Shown here piece by piece: positions 5,461 to 11,749 of a DNA stretch of 39,249 nucleotides; position 1 is the first letter of the stretch, and each line of letters opens with the position of its first letter. Source of the DNA: a virus. The notes under the pieces are model-generated. The model made no database searches. It saw nothing but the letters and a program-made list of their open reading frames with translations, and was not told the origin of the DNA. Location: positions 1 to 39,249 of the IMG/VR virus record IMGVR_UViG_3300049825_000266, one strand, 5' to 3'. Position numbers and translations under genes: made by a program.

Positions 5461-5709
5461 TTACAGGGTAGCCATGTGTTTATCTAGCCATTGCTGGTGT
5501 TCAGTCCATCCCTCGCCGGTCGGGTCGAGCATTGGGTGATAACTGCCGTACTGGTCAAAGCCCTTGTGTTGTGGATGCGCGTATATGCTTGACTCACTCC
5601 ACCCACAACTAGGGCAACCCCAGGGGCCATATATAATCCCAACGCCCACATCAACCGACTCGCGGTAGCAGTCGTCGCCACACTCTTCGCATTCCATTGC
5701 ATCTTCCAT
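5461..5709 (-). CDS. Small zinc-ribbon-like protein
   Basis: 82 residues from ATG 5709, overlapping the repressor stop (TAATG). It has two Cys pairs, CEECGDDC near the N-terminus and CPSC around residue 32, a typical zinc-ribbon arrangement, then an aromatic and histidine-rich tail (YAHPQHKGFDQYGSYH). It is co-transcribed with the HTH regulator. A role as a small DNA-binding or transcription-modulating factor is possible; no family was recognised. Confidence 0.65.
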   Translation of the reverse strand: MEDAMECEECGDDCYRESVDVGVGIIYGPWGCPSCGWSESSIYAHPQHKGFDQYGSYHPMLDPTGEGWTEHQQWLDKHMATL

Positions 5710-5933
5710 TACTCTACCTCCTGGATAAATTCTGCAATCGTCATCGGCGCAACCTTGGCCGCATCCGCCAACTTCTTGATCGTGCTTGCCCGCGCTGGTT
5801 CCCCATTGAATACACGGAACACCGTGTTTATTCCCAGGCTAGCGCCGGTCGCAATGTCCAAGTTTGTTAGCCAGCCCTTCTTTACTGCCAGCAACTCTTT
5901 TAGATCATCTGGACTTTTTAACTTCATGTACAT
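5709..5933 (-). CDS. Cro/CI-type HTH transcriptional regulator
   Basis: 74 residues from ATG 5933 (GGAG four bases upstream; ATG 5927 is an alternative). It is a compact HTH domain of the lambda-repressor type: WLTNLDIATGASLGINTVFRV forms the helix-turn-helix, and ARASTIKKLADAAKVAPMTIAEFI the following helices. There is no dimerisation or peptidase domain, so it resembles Cro or a short repressor. It is the first gene of the leftward operon and sits beside a perfect operator between two promoters, so it probably represses one or both. No integrase was found, so lysogeny is not established. Confidence 0.75.
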   Translation of the reverse strand: MYMKLKSPDDLKELLAVKKGWLTNLDIATGASLGINTVFRVFNGEPARASTIKKLADAAKVAPMTIAEFIQEVE

Positions 5934-5969
5934 ATCACTCCTCTCCTGTTTGAGTTTAACTTCCACTAC

Positions 5970-5998
5970 AGTCTAGCACATCTCTATTAGTATGTCAA
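5970..5998 (-). promoter_or_regulatory. Leftward early promoter
   Basis: On the minus strand: TTGACA (5998-5993), a 17-bp spacer ending GATGTGC, then TAGACT (5975-5970). TGC before the -10 gives an extended -10. The same -35, spacer length and TAGACTGT occur in the rightward promoter at 6048-6076. It drives the HTH regulator and the early-left operon. Confidence 0.85.
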
Positions 5999-6012
5999 TG
6001 GGGCGCAGGTAA

Positions 6013-6033
6013 TAATCTTACGGTGTAAGATTA
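6013..6033. promoter_or_regulatory. Perfect 21-bp operator
   Basis: TAATCTTAC-GGT-GTAAGATTA has perfect 9-bp inverted arms. It lies between the -35 boxes of the two divergent promoters, so one bound repressor dimer could affect both. The adjacent HTH protein is the obvious ligand (inferred). Confidence 0.8.
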
Positions 6034-6047
6034 ATTATCTAATGGGG

Positions 6048-6076
6048 TTGACAAGGGGTGCAGGATGTGATAGACT
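6048..6076 (+). promoter_or_regulatory. Rightward early promoter
   Basis: TTGACA (6048-6053), a 17-bp spacer, then TAGACT (6071-6076) with TGA just before it, making an extended -10. It is near-identical in plan to the leftward promoter. The transcript would start near 6083 and lead into the gene at 6114. Confidence 0.85.
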
Positions 6077-6113
6077 GTCATCAGGCAACAGTAACAATTC
6101 AAGGAGGTGAGTG

Positions 6114-6425
6114 ATGGATATTCGATGGTGTGTACATTGCGATAAGAAAGATGCCCGCATCGCAGAACTGGAAGCGCAATTGCTCGAGGCTGAACTTACA
6201 ACGGGGGAAGCACTGAACCAACTTGATGACGCTGAAGCTACCGCTGCCCGCATCGCTGAACTAGAGGCGCAGTTCAAGTGGCAGGAAGAGGCCCATCAGC
6301 TTGCCTTACGCAAGGCAGGGGCAGAGATGGAGGCGCTGCAAGAAAAGAACGCTGAACTGGAAGGGCAGTTAGCGCACAAGACAATGATTCTCGACCACTT
6401 GTACGAGGTTGGTGTGATTAAGTAA
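6114..6425 (+). CDS. Coiled-coil protein with N-terminal cysteine pair
   Basis: 103 residues from ATG 6114 with an ideal ribosome site (AAGGAGGTGAGTG). It begins MDIRWCVHCDKKDARIAELE, giving one CxxC, and then is an almost continuous coiled coil with ARIAELEAQ repeated twice (about 14 and 45). The length and heptad pattern point to a dimeric rod. First gene of the early-right operon, so expressed immediately; a role in regulation or takeover is plausible but unproven. No family recognised. Confidence 0.7.
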   Translation: MDIRWCVHCDKKDARIAELEAQLLEAELTTGEALNQLDDAEATAARIAELEAQFKWQEEAHQLALRKAGAEMEALQEKNAELEGQLAHKTMILDHLYEVGVIK

Positions 6426-6426
6426 C

Positions 6427-6467
6427 TTCAGTGTGCGGAACACTGAACAAAAAGAAAGGCGACAGGA
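6427..6467 (+). promoter_or_regulatory. Hairpin leader with sRNA-target motif
   Basis: TTCAGTGT and ACACTGAA form a perfect 8-bp stem around GCGGA (6427-6447), followed by an A-rich linker and GGCGACAGGA (6458-6467), which supplies the AGGA ribosome site for ATG 6473. The blocks GTGTGCGGA, TGAAC and GAAAGGCGACAGGA recur in the same order before the GIY-YIG gene. Confidence 0.6.
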
Positions 6468-6472
6468 TAATT

Positions 6473-6784
6473 ATGTTAGGATTACAACAAGTTCCATCGA
6501 CAGAGGTAGCGCTGTCCAACATCATGGCGACGAAACAATTTAAGCTATTCGTGGCAGTGCCAGATGGGGATATGTGGCGGTGGCGGGTTAGCTGGCCCTA
6601 TCATCCCGGCAAGTGTGGGATGACAAGCAAGGAGTTATTCGCCACACGCCAGGCCGCTGAATGGGCAGCTCATGTTATCAGCGGTTGGGAGCGCCCCAGT
6701 GCGGTGATGGTCGGCGCATTTGAGAGTGTCCCTGCATCAGCAGGCCAGCCCGCCGAGATGCGGGAAGAACATGTGGGTGAGTGA
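6473..6784 (+). CDS. Hypothetical early protein (103 aa)
   Basis: Starts at ATG 6473, six bases after AGGA within the GGCGACAGGA motif; the GTG at 6431 lies inside the leader hairpin and is rejected. The middle part (KQFKLFVAVPDGDMWRWRV, later FATRQAAEWAAHVISGW) has the look of a small beta-beta-alpha protein of the kind that modifies or senses nucleic acids. No family recognised. It ends in TGATG overlap with the next gene. Its translation is predicted to be sensitive to the antisense RNA. Confidence 0.65.
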   Translation: MLGLQQVPSTEVALSNIMATKQFKLFVAVPDGDMWRWRVSWPYHPGKCGMTSKELFATRQAAEWAAHVISGWERPSAVMVGAFESVPASAGQPAEMREEHVGE

Positions 6785-6996
6785 TGGACGTAGGCGCAGA
6801 CCCACAGATTGACATCTACCAGTTTGATTATGGTTTCGATGTGGCTATCTCACGGATGCGCATTCTCCCTGATGGGGAGATAGGGCGGCGAGTGAATCAG
6901 GTTGGCCCTGTCACTCGCTCGACTCTCATTCGTGCCCAACGTATGCAGTTGAAATTGTATGATGCAATGAAAGGACAATCCCCCGATGTCAGTTAG
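6784..6996 (+). CDS. Small hypothetical protein (70 aa)
   Basis: ATG 6784 overlaps the previous TGA by one base behind GTGGGTGAG. The product starts MDVGADPQIDIYQFDYGFD and ends with a basic/polar helix (STLIRAQRMQLKLYDAMKG). No motif or family recognised. It overlaps the following small zinc-protein gene by 11 bases. Probably expressed with the recombination genes. Confidence 0.6.
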   Translation: MDVGADPQIDIYQFDYGFDVAISRMRILPDGEIGRRVNQVGPVTRSTLIRAQRMQLKLYDAMKGQSPDVS

Positions 6997-7108
6997 TTGG
7001 AACAGCAACATCGTTAAGCGTGTGCTCTCGTACCTGGGGTGGACTCGTTGTTCGGATAAGTGCCCAGGGTATGACCCGACATATGGCCCGTGTCCGTATT
7101 GTAATTGA
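6986..7108 (+). CDS. 40-aa zinc-knuckle protein
   Basis: ATG 6986 follows AAGGA at about ten bases and overlaps the previous gene; the stop TGA is at 7106. The product begins [19 protein letters not shown] and contains C-x3-C and C-x2-C (CSDKC, CPYC) separated by a short Gly/Pro/Tyr loop, a classic minimal zinc site. It ends directly before the Bet gene leader. Function unknown; tiny zinc proteins are common in phage early regions. Confidence 0.55.
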   Translation: MSVSWNSNIVKRVLSYLGWTRCSDKCPGYDPTYGPCPYCN

Positions 7109-7113
7109 AAGTA

Positions 7114-7123
7114 GGCGACAGGA
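7114..7123 (+). promoter_or_regulatory. sRNA-target motif at the Bet/RecT start
   Basis: GGCGACAGGA whose last A is the first base of the ATG at 7123; the ribosome site (TAGG) is its first part. Exact complement of the loop at 5292-5301. Confidence 0.55.
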
Positions 7124-8361
7124 TGACAGAAATTATTCGAGTAGACAACAACGCAATCCAAGTGTTTACGGATGAACGCGTTGACCTGATCAAGCGCACG
7201 ATCGCCAAGGGGGCAAGCGACGACGAACTGCAATTGTTCGTGGCACAGTGTGAGCGTACTGGCCTTGACCCATTCAGCCGTCAGATTTACGCCATCAAGC
7301 GTTGGGATAATCGCGAGAAGCGGGAAGTCATGCAGACCCAAGTCAGCATTGACGGGTTCCGTTTGGTGGCAGAGCGTACCGGAAAGTATGCCGGACAACT
7401 TGGGCCCTTATGGTGTGGCCCTGATGGGGCATGGCGGGAAGTGTGGCTAGAGCGCACACCGCCCGCAGCGGCCAAGGTGGGAGTGCTGAAGTCTGATTTC
7501 TCGCAGCCGCTTTGGGGAGTAGCGCGATGGGATAGCTACGTGCAGACCAACAAGGACGGCAAGGTCACTGTCATGTGGGAGAAGATGGGTGACGTGATGC
7601 TAGCCAAGTGCGCCGAGTCTCTGGCCCTACGCAAAGCATTCCCGCAAGACTTGAGCGGCCTATACACCGCCGAGGAAATGGCCCAGGCAACCACGCCCGA
7701 TCCCATTATGGTTGATGTGAGTACGGGCGAAATCCTCATGACGAAACAGAACGGCCTACAACGGGCGCAAAATCAACCGCAATCGAATAGTACCACTACG
7801 CAGCCGCAAGCAGCACAGCGCCCCGCACAGCCAAGCAAGAGTGAGCTAGATAGCATTACTTTGGACAACGTTCTAGAAGTTGATGATAGTTGGGATGGGA
7901 TTGTGGCGGAAGTGGAAGCGAACCGCACGCAGGATCGCAAGGCCAAGGCCAAGGCGCAGCCCTTCGTGTGGCCGGTGAATGATGACGCGCTGGAGATGTG
8001 TTCGTCGTTTATCAACTTACCGGAGCTTACCAAGCAGCAGGAGAAGTTAATCCACGCCATCACCGAAGCCGACAAGGGCAGCAAAGGCCCAATGTCAAAC
8101 GAAGTGAAGGAAGGCAAGAAGTCCAGTCACTATAGTACATTGGTTTGGCAACTCGATGCCCGATACGATAAGGGATCGCATGGTGCCATCCTTAGCGCAC
8201 TGACGCAGCGCAGCATCAATGCTGACAACCTGCCTGGCTATGAGGTGAAGAAGCTGTTGGACTGGTTGTTCAAGCCTGAAGACTTCGCCCCGCAACTTGT
8301 GGTACTCGACGGCCTGGTCGAAGCGCTGAAGCTGGACCTACAGCAACTTGAGGTGGCGTGA
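7123..8361 (+). CDS. bet: Bet/RecT-family single-strand annealing protein
   Basis: Phage recombinase that anneals complementary single strands and promotes recombination or replication-linked repair. With the start at 7123 it has 412 residues. The N-terminal 200 match the Bet/RecT core: [20 protein letters not shown], then [39 protein letters not shown] and [20 protein letters not shown]. The C-terminal half is a Gln/Pro/Ser-rich linker followed by a helical region ([18 protein letters not shown]) not found in minimal Bet proteins (lambda Bet is about 260 residues). No exonuclease partner was recognised. RusA follows immediately. The GGCGACAGGA motif at its start predicts control by the sRNA. 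Confidence 0.88.
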   Translation: MTEIIRVDNNAIQVFTDERVDLIKRTIAKGASDDELQLFVAQCERTGLDPFSRQIYAIKRWDNREKREVMQTQVSIDGFRLVAERTGKYAGQLGPLWCGPDGAWREVWLERTPPAAAKVGVLKSDFSQPLWGVARWDSYVQTNKDGKVTVMWEKMGDVMLAKCAESLALRKAFPQDLSGLYTAEEMAQATTPDPIMVDVSTGEILMTKQNGLQRAQNQPQSNSTTTQPQAAQRPAQPSKSELDSITLDNVLEVDDSWDGIVAEVEANRTQDRKAKAKAQPFVWPVNDDALEMCSSFINLPELTKQQEKLIHAITEADKGSKGPMSNEVKEGKKSSHYSTLVWQLDARYDKGSHGAILSALTQRSINADNLPGYEVKKLLDWLFKPEDFAPQLVVLDGLVEALKLDLQQLEVA

Positions 8362-8714
8362 TGCTGATTGTTATTCCAGATGAGCGAGGGCCAAGCTGGA
8401 ATGACTTCTATAGTGGCGGGCATTGGTCTAAGCGGAAGGGCGCAAAGGACCGTGCCCGTCAACTGGTGAGGGCATACCTTGACCCCAACGTTACACCCTT
8501 CACTGTCCTGGTGGATGTCTACATTACTGTCTACTTCGCCGCCCGCCCGCAGGACTCCGATAATATTTGCGATAAACTAATCATTGACGGGTTGCGGCCC
8601 TGGGTTATCCCTGATGATGACCGCCGCTATGTTCGTTGGGCTGCTACCCGTAGCGAGATTGACAAGAAGAACCCACGTGTAGAGATAGAAGTGAGGCCAG
8701 TCGATGAAAGTTAA
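8361..8714 (+). CDS. rusA: RusA-like Holliday junction resolvase
   Basis: 117 residues, the usual RusA size. It cuts four-way DNA junctions made by recombination or replication. Seen: a beta-type start (LIVIPDERGPSWNDFYSGG), and the acidic active-site region PQDSDNICDKLIIDGL followed by VIPDDDRRYVR, matching the conserved D..DN..K...D.L and DDD..v of RusA. ATG 8361 overlaps the Bet stop (TGATG) with GAGGTGG as ribosome site. The partnership with Bet is typical of phage recombination modules. Confidence 0.88.
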   Translation: MLIVIPDERGPSWNDFYSGGHWSKRKGAKDRARQLVRAYLDPNVTPFTVLVDVYITVYFAARPQDSDNICDKLIIDGLRPWVIPDDDRRYVRWAATRSEIDKKNPRVEIEVRPVDES

Positions 8715-8880
8715 AGTGACAGTGGAAACATCAGGGTTCTCTGAAAGCTCGACCAAACGGTGGGCTTATGGTGGCGACTACTGGGAGGAGGACATAGAGA
8801 TAGAAGTCCCCGACGATACCAATGTCGATGAACTCAACGATGATGAATTGCTGGAGTTGGCGATTGAGGTGCCGTTATGA
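8704..8880 (+). CDS. 58-aa acidic hypothetical protein
   Basis: ATG 8704 lies inside the end of the RusA gene; the stop at 8878 overlaps the next ATG (ATGA). The product begins MKVKVTVETSGFSESSTKRW and ends in a strongly acidic tail (EVPDDTNVDELNDDELLELA). It reads as a small beta-hairpin protein with an acidic helix. No family recognised. Confidence comes from coupling at both ends and protein-like composition. Confidence 0.6.
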   Translation: MKVKVTVETSGFSESSTKRWAYGGDYWEEDIEIEVPDDTNVDELNDDELLELAIEVPL

Positions 8881-9203
8881 ATGAATTAGCAGCGAAGTGG
8901 TGGGCAGAACGCTTAGAGATAGAGGATAAGCGGGCGGAGTTTGAGCAAGCGCTTATTGCTGTGCTGAATGAGAATCCAGAATGGGATGAATTGTATACGG
9001 ACTATGACCCCGACGACCTGTTACGGGAAGCGCTGCAACGTAGCGCGGTTAACGTTCGTCCTGCTCTCTTCACCGCAGACGACATTTTTCCCTACAAGAC
9101 GGGCATCTTCAAGCGCCAAGGGATATTGTGGGGAAAGGAGGGGTATGGTGCCCTCTGGTACAACATCGCAACGGGTGAGCCAAAGGCGGTAGTCAATGAA
9201 TGA
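8877..9203 (+). CDS. Hypothetical protein (108 aa)
   Basis: ATG 8877 overlaps the previous stop (ATGA). It begins MNELAAKWWAERLEIEDKRA, an amphipathic helix, followed by an acidic region (NPEWDELYTDYDPDDLLRE) and a compact C-terminus (GILWGKEGYGALWYNI). No family recognised. The first nine bases (ATGAATGAA) and the next positions recur at the start of the following gene (9196), so this gene is bounded by short duplicated starts. Confidence 0.65.
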   Translation: MNELAAKWWAERLEIEDKRAEFEQALIAVLNENPEWDELYTDYDPDDLLREALQRSAVNVRPALFTADDIFPYKTGIFKRQGILWGKEGYGALWYNIATGEPKAVVNE

Positions 9204-9783
9204 ACTGATGACGACTGAGCAAGCCCTAGAGCGTGCGCAGAAGCTCAACTGTTTTACGCCTGTTGGCCTAGAGTTGCACAACCACCACACCAGAGAAGAC
9301 TACTACGCCATCGCCATCCAAATAAAAATGCTGGGCGATACGGCCGGATACTGTCGGGCAGACTTAGCCTACCGCATCAAGGTGCTTTACCCGAACGACT
9401 ACAAAGAGCGCTGGGCAGAGTTGGCGAACTTGTTGGGCAAAGTACCACCCACCATTGCTAACGACGCTCTAGTGGGCCAGAAGTACAGCCACGAAGAACG
9501 CCGCTACTGGATGGAAGCGGGAGTAAGTTACTCAGCAATGCGTATCTGTGCGCCGATAGAACCACGTGAGGCGAGAGACATGTACCTTGCTGACTGTGCG
9601 CAGGGGTTGACAGTGGCCGGACTGTGCAAGAAATTGTACGGGGAAACCACCAAGCTACTCCCATCACGTGATGCGCCGCCACTGAGGGAGAGGGTAGGGG
9701 GGTGGCTGGATACCCTGAATGAAAGTGACAGAGGGTATGCAGAGTACTATGTGAAGTTGTTTGTTGACTGGTTGGAGGGATAG
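9196..9783 (+). CDS. Hypothetical DNA-metabolism-region protein (195 aa)
   Basis: Overlaps the previous gene by eight bases; MTTEQ (ATG 9208) is an alternative start. The middle is helical with a region RADLAYRIKVLYPNDYKERWAELANLLG and later MRICAPIEPREARDMYLADC and TVAGLCKKLYG, giving an impression of HTH-like or ParB/Spo0J-core-like helices, but no diagnostic motif is certain. It might bind DNA. It sits between recombination genes and a zinc ribbon protein. Confidence 0.6.
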   Translation: MNELMTTEQALERAQKLNCFTPVGLELHNHHTREDYYAIAIQIKMLGDTAGYCRADLAYRIKVLYPNDYKERWAELANLLGKVPPTIANDALVGQKYSHEERRYWMEAGVSYSAMRICAPIEPREARDMYLADCAQGLTVAGLCKKLYGETTKLLPSRDAPPLRERVGGWLDTLNESDRGYAEYYVKLFVDWLEG

Positions 9784-9966
9784 ATGGTAGAAGTCAAGTG
9801 TTACCACTGCGACAATACAATCACGGTTGATGTAGAGGACGAATACACTGCCCATTGTGAATTGAAGGATGCGGGGTGGATGTGGATGGGGCAGCAAACA
9901 TGGGTTTGCCCCCAATGTAAGACAAGGTATTCCAAGTATTCCAAGGCCGTTACTCGTCGCAGATGA
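9784..9966 (+). CDS. Zinc-ribbon protein (60 aa)
   Basis: ATG 9784 directly follows the TAG of the previous gene, with GGAGGGATAG as ribosome site. Two CxxC knuckles, CYHCDN near residue 6 and CPQCKT near 42, form a classic zinc ribbon, with a basic C-terminus (YSKYSKAVTRRR) suited to nucleic-acid binding. Likely a small accessory DNA/RNA-binding protein. Confidence 0.7.
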   Translation: MVEVKCYHCDNTITVDVEDEYTAHCELKDAGWMWMGQQTWVCPQCKTRYSKYSKAVTRRR

Positions 9967-10163
9967 CATTGCACCCATTAACCCCAAGGGTTATAATGTT
10001 GTACGATTACGATGGACTGTTGCTCATTATCAAACGCATGGTTACGCTGGCCCAGTACGATTACGAGACGGCGCATGGTGAAGATGGCCGCAGCGCTTAT
10101 CTGTTTCTGTACTGGGTGAGGACTTGTCTTGTGCCGTATCTGGAAGATATAGGAGAAAAGTGA
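9963..10163 (+). CDS. Small hypothetical protein
   Basis: ATG 9963 overlaps the preceding TGA (ATGA). ATG 9996, six bases after AAGGG, is an alternative start giving MLYDYDGLLLIIKRM. The product is helical, with aromatic and acidic residues (YDYETAHGEDGRSAYLFLYW). No family recognised. It ends at TGA 10161, one base before the start of the DUF7448-like gene. Confidence 0.55.
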   Translation: MTLHPLTPRVIMLYDYDGLLLIIKRMVTLAQYDYETAHGEDGRSAYLFLYWVRTCLVPYLEDIGEK

Positions 10164-10164
10164 G

Positions 10165-10521
10165 ATGGATGTATCTGCGCTAAAGGGTAAGACGCTGACA
10201 AGAGTTCAGGTCTTGGGGGATGAAGAAATTATTTTCGCCTGTGACGATGATACCGTGTACAAAATGTATCACGACCAAAATTGCTGCGAAAATGTTACCA
10301 TTGAGGATGTCAATGGCGAATGGGAAGATTTATTAAATAAGCCACTGCTGATTGCGGAAGAGGTCAGCAATGAAAACGAAGGACCAAACCCAGACAACGA
10401 CGACTCGTATACGTGGACATTCTACCGATTCGCCACAATCAACGGATGGGTAGTGCTTCGCTGGTATGGTAGTTCTAATGGATACTACTCCGAGAGAGTG
10501 GATTTTACACGAATTGAATAG
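10165..10521 (+). CDS. DUF7448-like protein
   Basis: 118 residues; ATG 10165 follows AGGAGAAAAGTGAG. The pattern GKTLTRVQVLGDEEIIF, DDTVYKMYHDQNCCENVTIEDV and ATINGWVVLRWYGSSNGYYSE is that of the DUF7448 family found in many phages and plasmids, whose role is unknown. The conserved MYH..QDCCE-type core is present. Last gene of the early-right operon before the HNH unit. Family name given from memory of the pattern; a profile search would confirm it. Confidence 0.65.
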   Translation: MDVSALKGKTLTRVQVLGDEEIIFACDDDTVYKMYHDQNCCENVTIEDVNGEWEDLLNKPLLIAEEVSNENEGPNPDNDDSYTWTFYRFATINGWVVLRWYGSSNGYYSERVDFTRIE

Positions 10522-10538
10522 CATACACCTGTAATCTG

Positions 10539-10547
10539 TGGTATAAT
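10539..10547 (+). promoter_or_regulatory. Extended -10 promoter of the HNH unit
   Basis: TGGTATAAT is a perfect extended -10 (TGn-TATAAT). No good -35 is seen at 17 bp. The expected transcript start near 10554 is just before the first stem of the structured leader, so the leader belongs to its own transcript. Confidence 0.7.
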
Positions 10548-10553
10548 GGGACT

Positions 10554-10673
10554 TGCCAAGAACACGTATTGCTGTGATAAACTAGTGTACCTCACCCCAT
10601 CATGGGCGCGTGTTCTTGGCCGATCTACGCAGCTACCATGATGGGGTGTTTTTATTTCAAAGGATCGGCCAAC
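10554..10673 (+). promoter_or_regulatory. Structured leader with competing stems before HNH gene
   Basis: Three perfect pairings: S1 CCAAGAACACG (10556-10566) with CGTGTTCTTGG (10609-10619); S2 CACCCCATCATGG (10593-10605) with CCATGATGGGGTG (10636-10648); S3 TTGGCCGATC (10616-10625) with GATCGGCCAA (10663-10672). S1 and S2 interleave, as in a pseudoknot. S3 shares four bases with S1, so those two compete. The S3 right arm covers the end of the AAAGGA ribosome site and reaches the ATG. This looks like an attenuator plus start-site occlusion. Confidence 0.75.
10593..10657 (+). terminator. Attenuator terminator in HNH leader
   Basis: The 13-bp perfect stem S2 (10593-10605 with 10636-10648) is followed at once by TTTTTATTT (10649-10657), the form of an intrinsic terminator. 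Its left arm sits in the loop of S1, so forming S1 first or binding a factor there could change termination. Confidence 0.7.
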
Positions 10674-11195
10674 ATGAACGAAGTATGGAAAGACGTTGTA
10701 GGGTATGAGGGAAAGTACCAAGCATCTAACTTGGGTCAAGTGCGCAGTGTTGATAGATGGGTGACACATGGGCGATGGGGTGGGGATGCTAAGCGATTCC
10801 TTAAAGGCAACCTGTTAAGCCAGAGCGTTGCAAGTACAGGGTATTATGTGGTTGGCTTCCGTGGTAAAAAGAACACTGACAAGAAGGAAGTACACGCCCT
10901 TGTAGCGCTGACATTCTTGGGGGAACGTCCGGCAAAACACCACACGCACCATATAGACGAGAACAAGCTGAACAACAACATCTCCAATCTGGAATACAAA
11001 AGCAGTAGCAATCATAGCTCCCATCACCACAAGGGGGAAAGCAATTACAACGCCAAGCTTACTGCTGCCAAGGTTCTAAAGATTCGAGAGATGATAAAGC
11101 AGGGGCAAAGACAGGTTGATATTGCCGCCCACTTCGGAGTGAATCAAGTTCAAATCAGTAAAATCAAGTTGGGTAAAACTTGGCAACATGTCTAG
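10674..11195 (+). CDS. HNH homing-type endonuclease with NUMOD4 domain
   Basis: 173 residues from ATG 10674. The N-terminus EVWKDVVGYEGKYQASNLGQ and VRSVDR is a clear NUMOD4 domain. A central HNH nuclease follows: VHALVALTFLG, KHHTHHIDENKLNNNISNLE, with the catalytic His and Asn positions present. The C-terminal helix-turn-helix (KVLKIREMIKQGQRQVDIAA, NQVQISKIKLGKTW) would bind DNA. This is a free-standing mobile endonuclease at the end of the early-right arm with its own promoter and leader. It converges on the minus-strand late genes, the stops overlapping at CTAG with no terminator between. Confidence 0.88.
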   Translation: MNEVWKDVVGYEGKYQASNLGQVRSVDRWVTHGRWGGDAKRFLKGNLLSQSVASTGYYVVGFRGKKNTDKKEVHALVALTFLGERPAKHHTHHIDENKLNNNISNLEYKSSSNHSSHHHKGESNYNAKLTAAKVLKIREMIKQGQRQVDIAAHFGVNQVQISKIKLGKTWQHV

Positions 11196-11749
11196 TTAGG
11201 CAGTTGATAACCTACTAATGCGAGGTTGAATACCGTGTCCCTGTCGGTATAAATTTGGTTTTCCCAGCAGTCCACTACTCCATCTAGTTGGTACTTACCT
11301 ACGTAAGCGCCAACTAGATTTTTTTTGCGTATCTCATCCAGCCCTATTTGCTCCTGCCGGTTATGCCAAAATTTTCCTTGAATTCTCCATGCCCATGTCT
11401 TCCCCGCCTTGACCACGAAGTCGATGACACTGCCCCCGGTGTCACGTCTACCCCCGGCTGCTTCTACCTGAAACTCAAAATCGTAGGCTCTCTCCTTCAA
11501 CCACACATAGGTAATTAACTCTGGTGTAGTGGCGTCCGGTAGCTTCTGCTTGAGGGTGGCGCATTGTCTGGCCATCTTCAAGTCGCGCTCTTTGCCGCCC
11601 ATGACCTGCCAGATTTCAAACACCAACGGGTCTTCTGACTTCTCGCCAATGGGTCCGGCATACAGAGGGATAGCAGGTAGCCGTACATTGCTTGGCCCCA
11701 GTCCCTTTAATCCCTTGCTCTTAGACAATCCCTTAAGTGGACGCAGCAT
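11192..11749 (-). CDS. Possible Vsr/PD-(D/E)XK-fold protein
   Basis: 185 residues; the start at 11749 overlaps the fibre-gene stop by 17 bases. The second half contains GGSVIDFVVKAGKTWAWRI, then QGKFWHNRQEQIGLDEIRKK and NLVGAYVGKYQLDGVVDCWE, a pattern like the D-(x)n-Q/E-x-K cores of small phage nucleases of the Vsr or PD-(D/E)XK type. The N-terminal 70 residues are helical (GGKERDLKMARQCATLKQK). It is the last gene of the late operon, next to the HNH gene, so it may be a nuclease or an uncharacterised virion protein. Confidence 0.5.
   Translation of the reverse strand: MLRPLKGLSKSKGLKGLGPSNVRLPAIPLYAGPIGEKSEDPLVFEIWQVMGGKERDLKMARQCATLKQKLPDATTPELITYVWLKERAYDFEFQVEAAGGRRDTGGSVIDFVVKAGKTWAWRIQGKFWHNRQEQIGLDEIRKKNLVGAYVGKYQLDGVVDCWENQIYTDRDTVFNLALVGYQLPN

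Noticed and set aside
5709-5933. Evidence for lysogeny (repressor plus switch)
   Set aside because: A Cro-like gene and operator are present, but no integrase, excisionase or attachment site was found in the window, so a temperate life style is not claimed.
10554-11195. HEARO/IscB-type omega RNA system
   Set aside because: The nuclease is a NUMOD4-HNH protein without RuvC parts. The leader is a set of competing stems, not an omega RNA fold.
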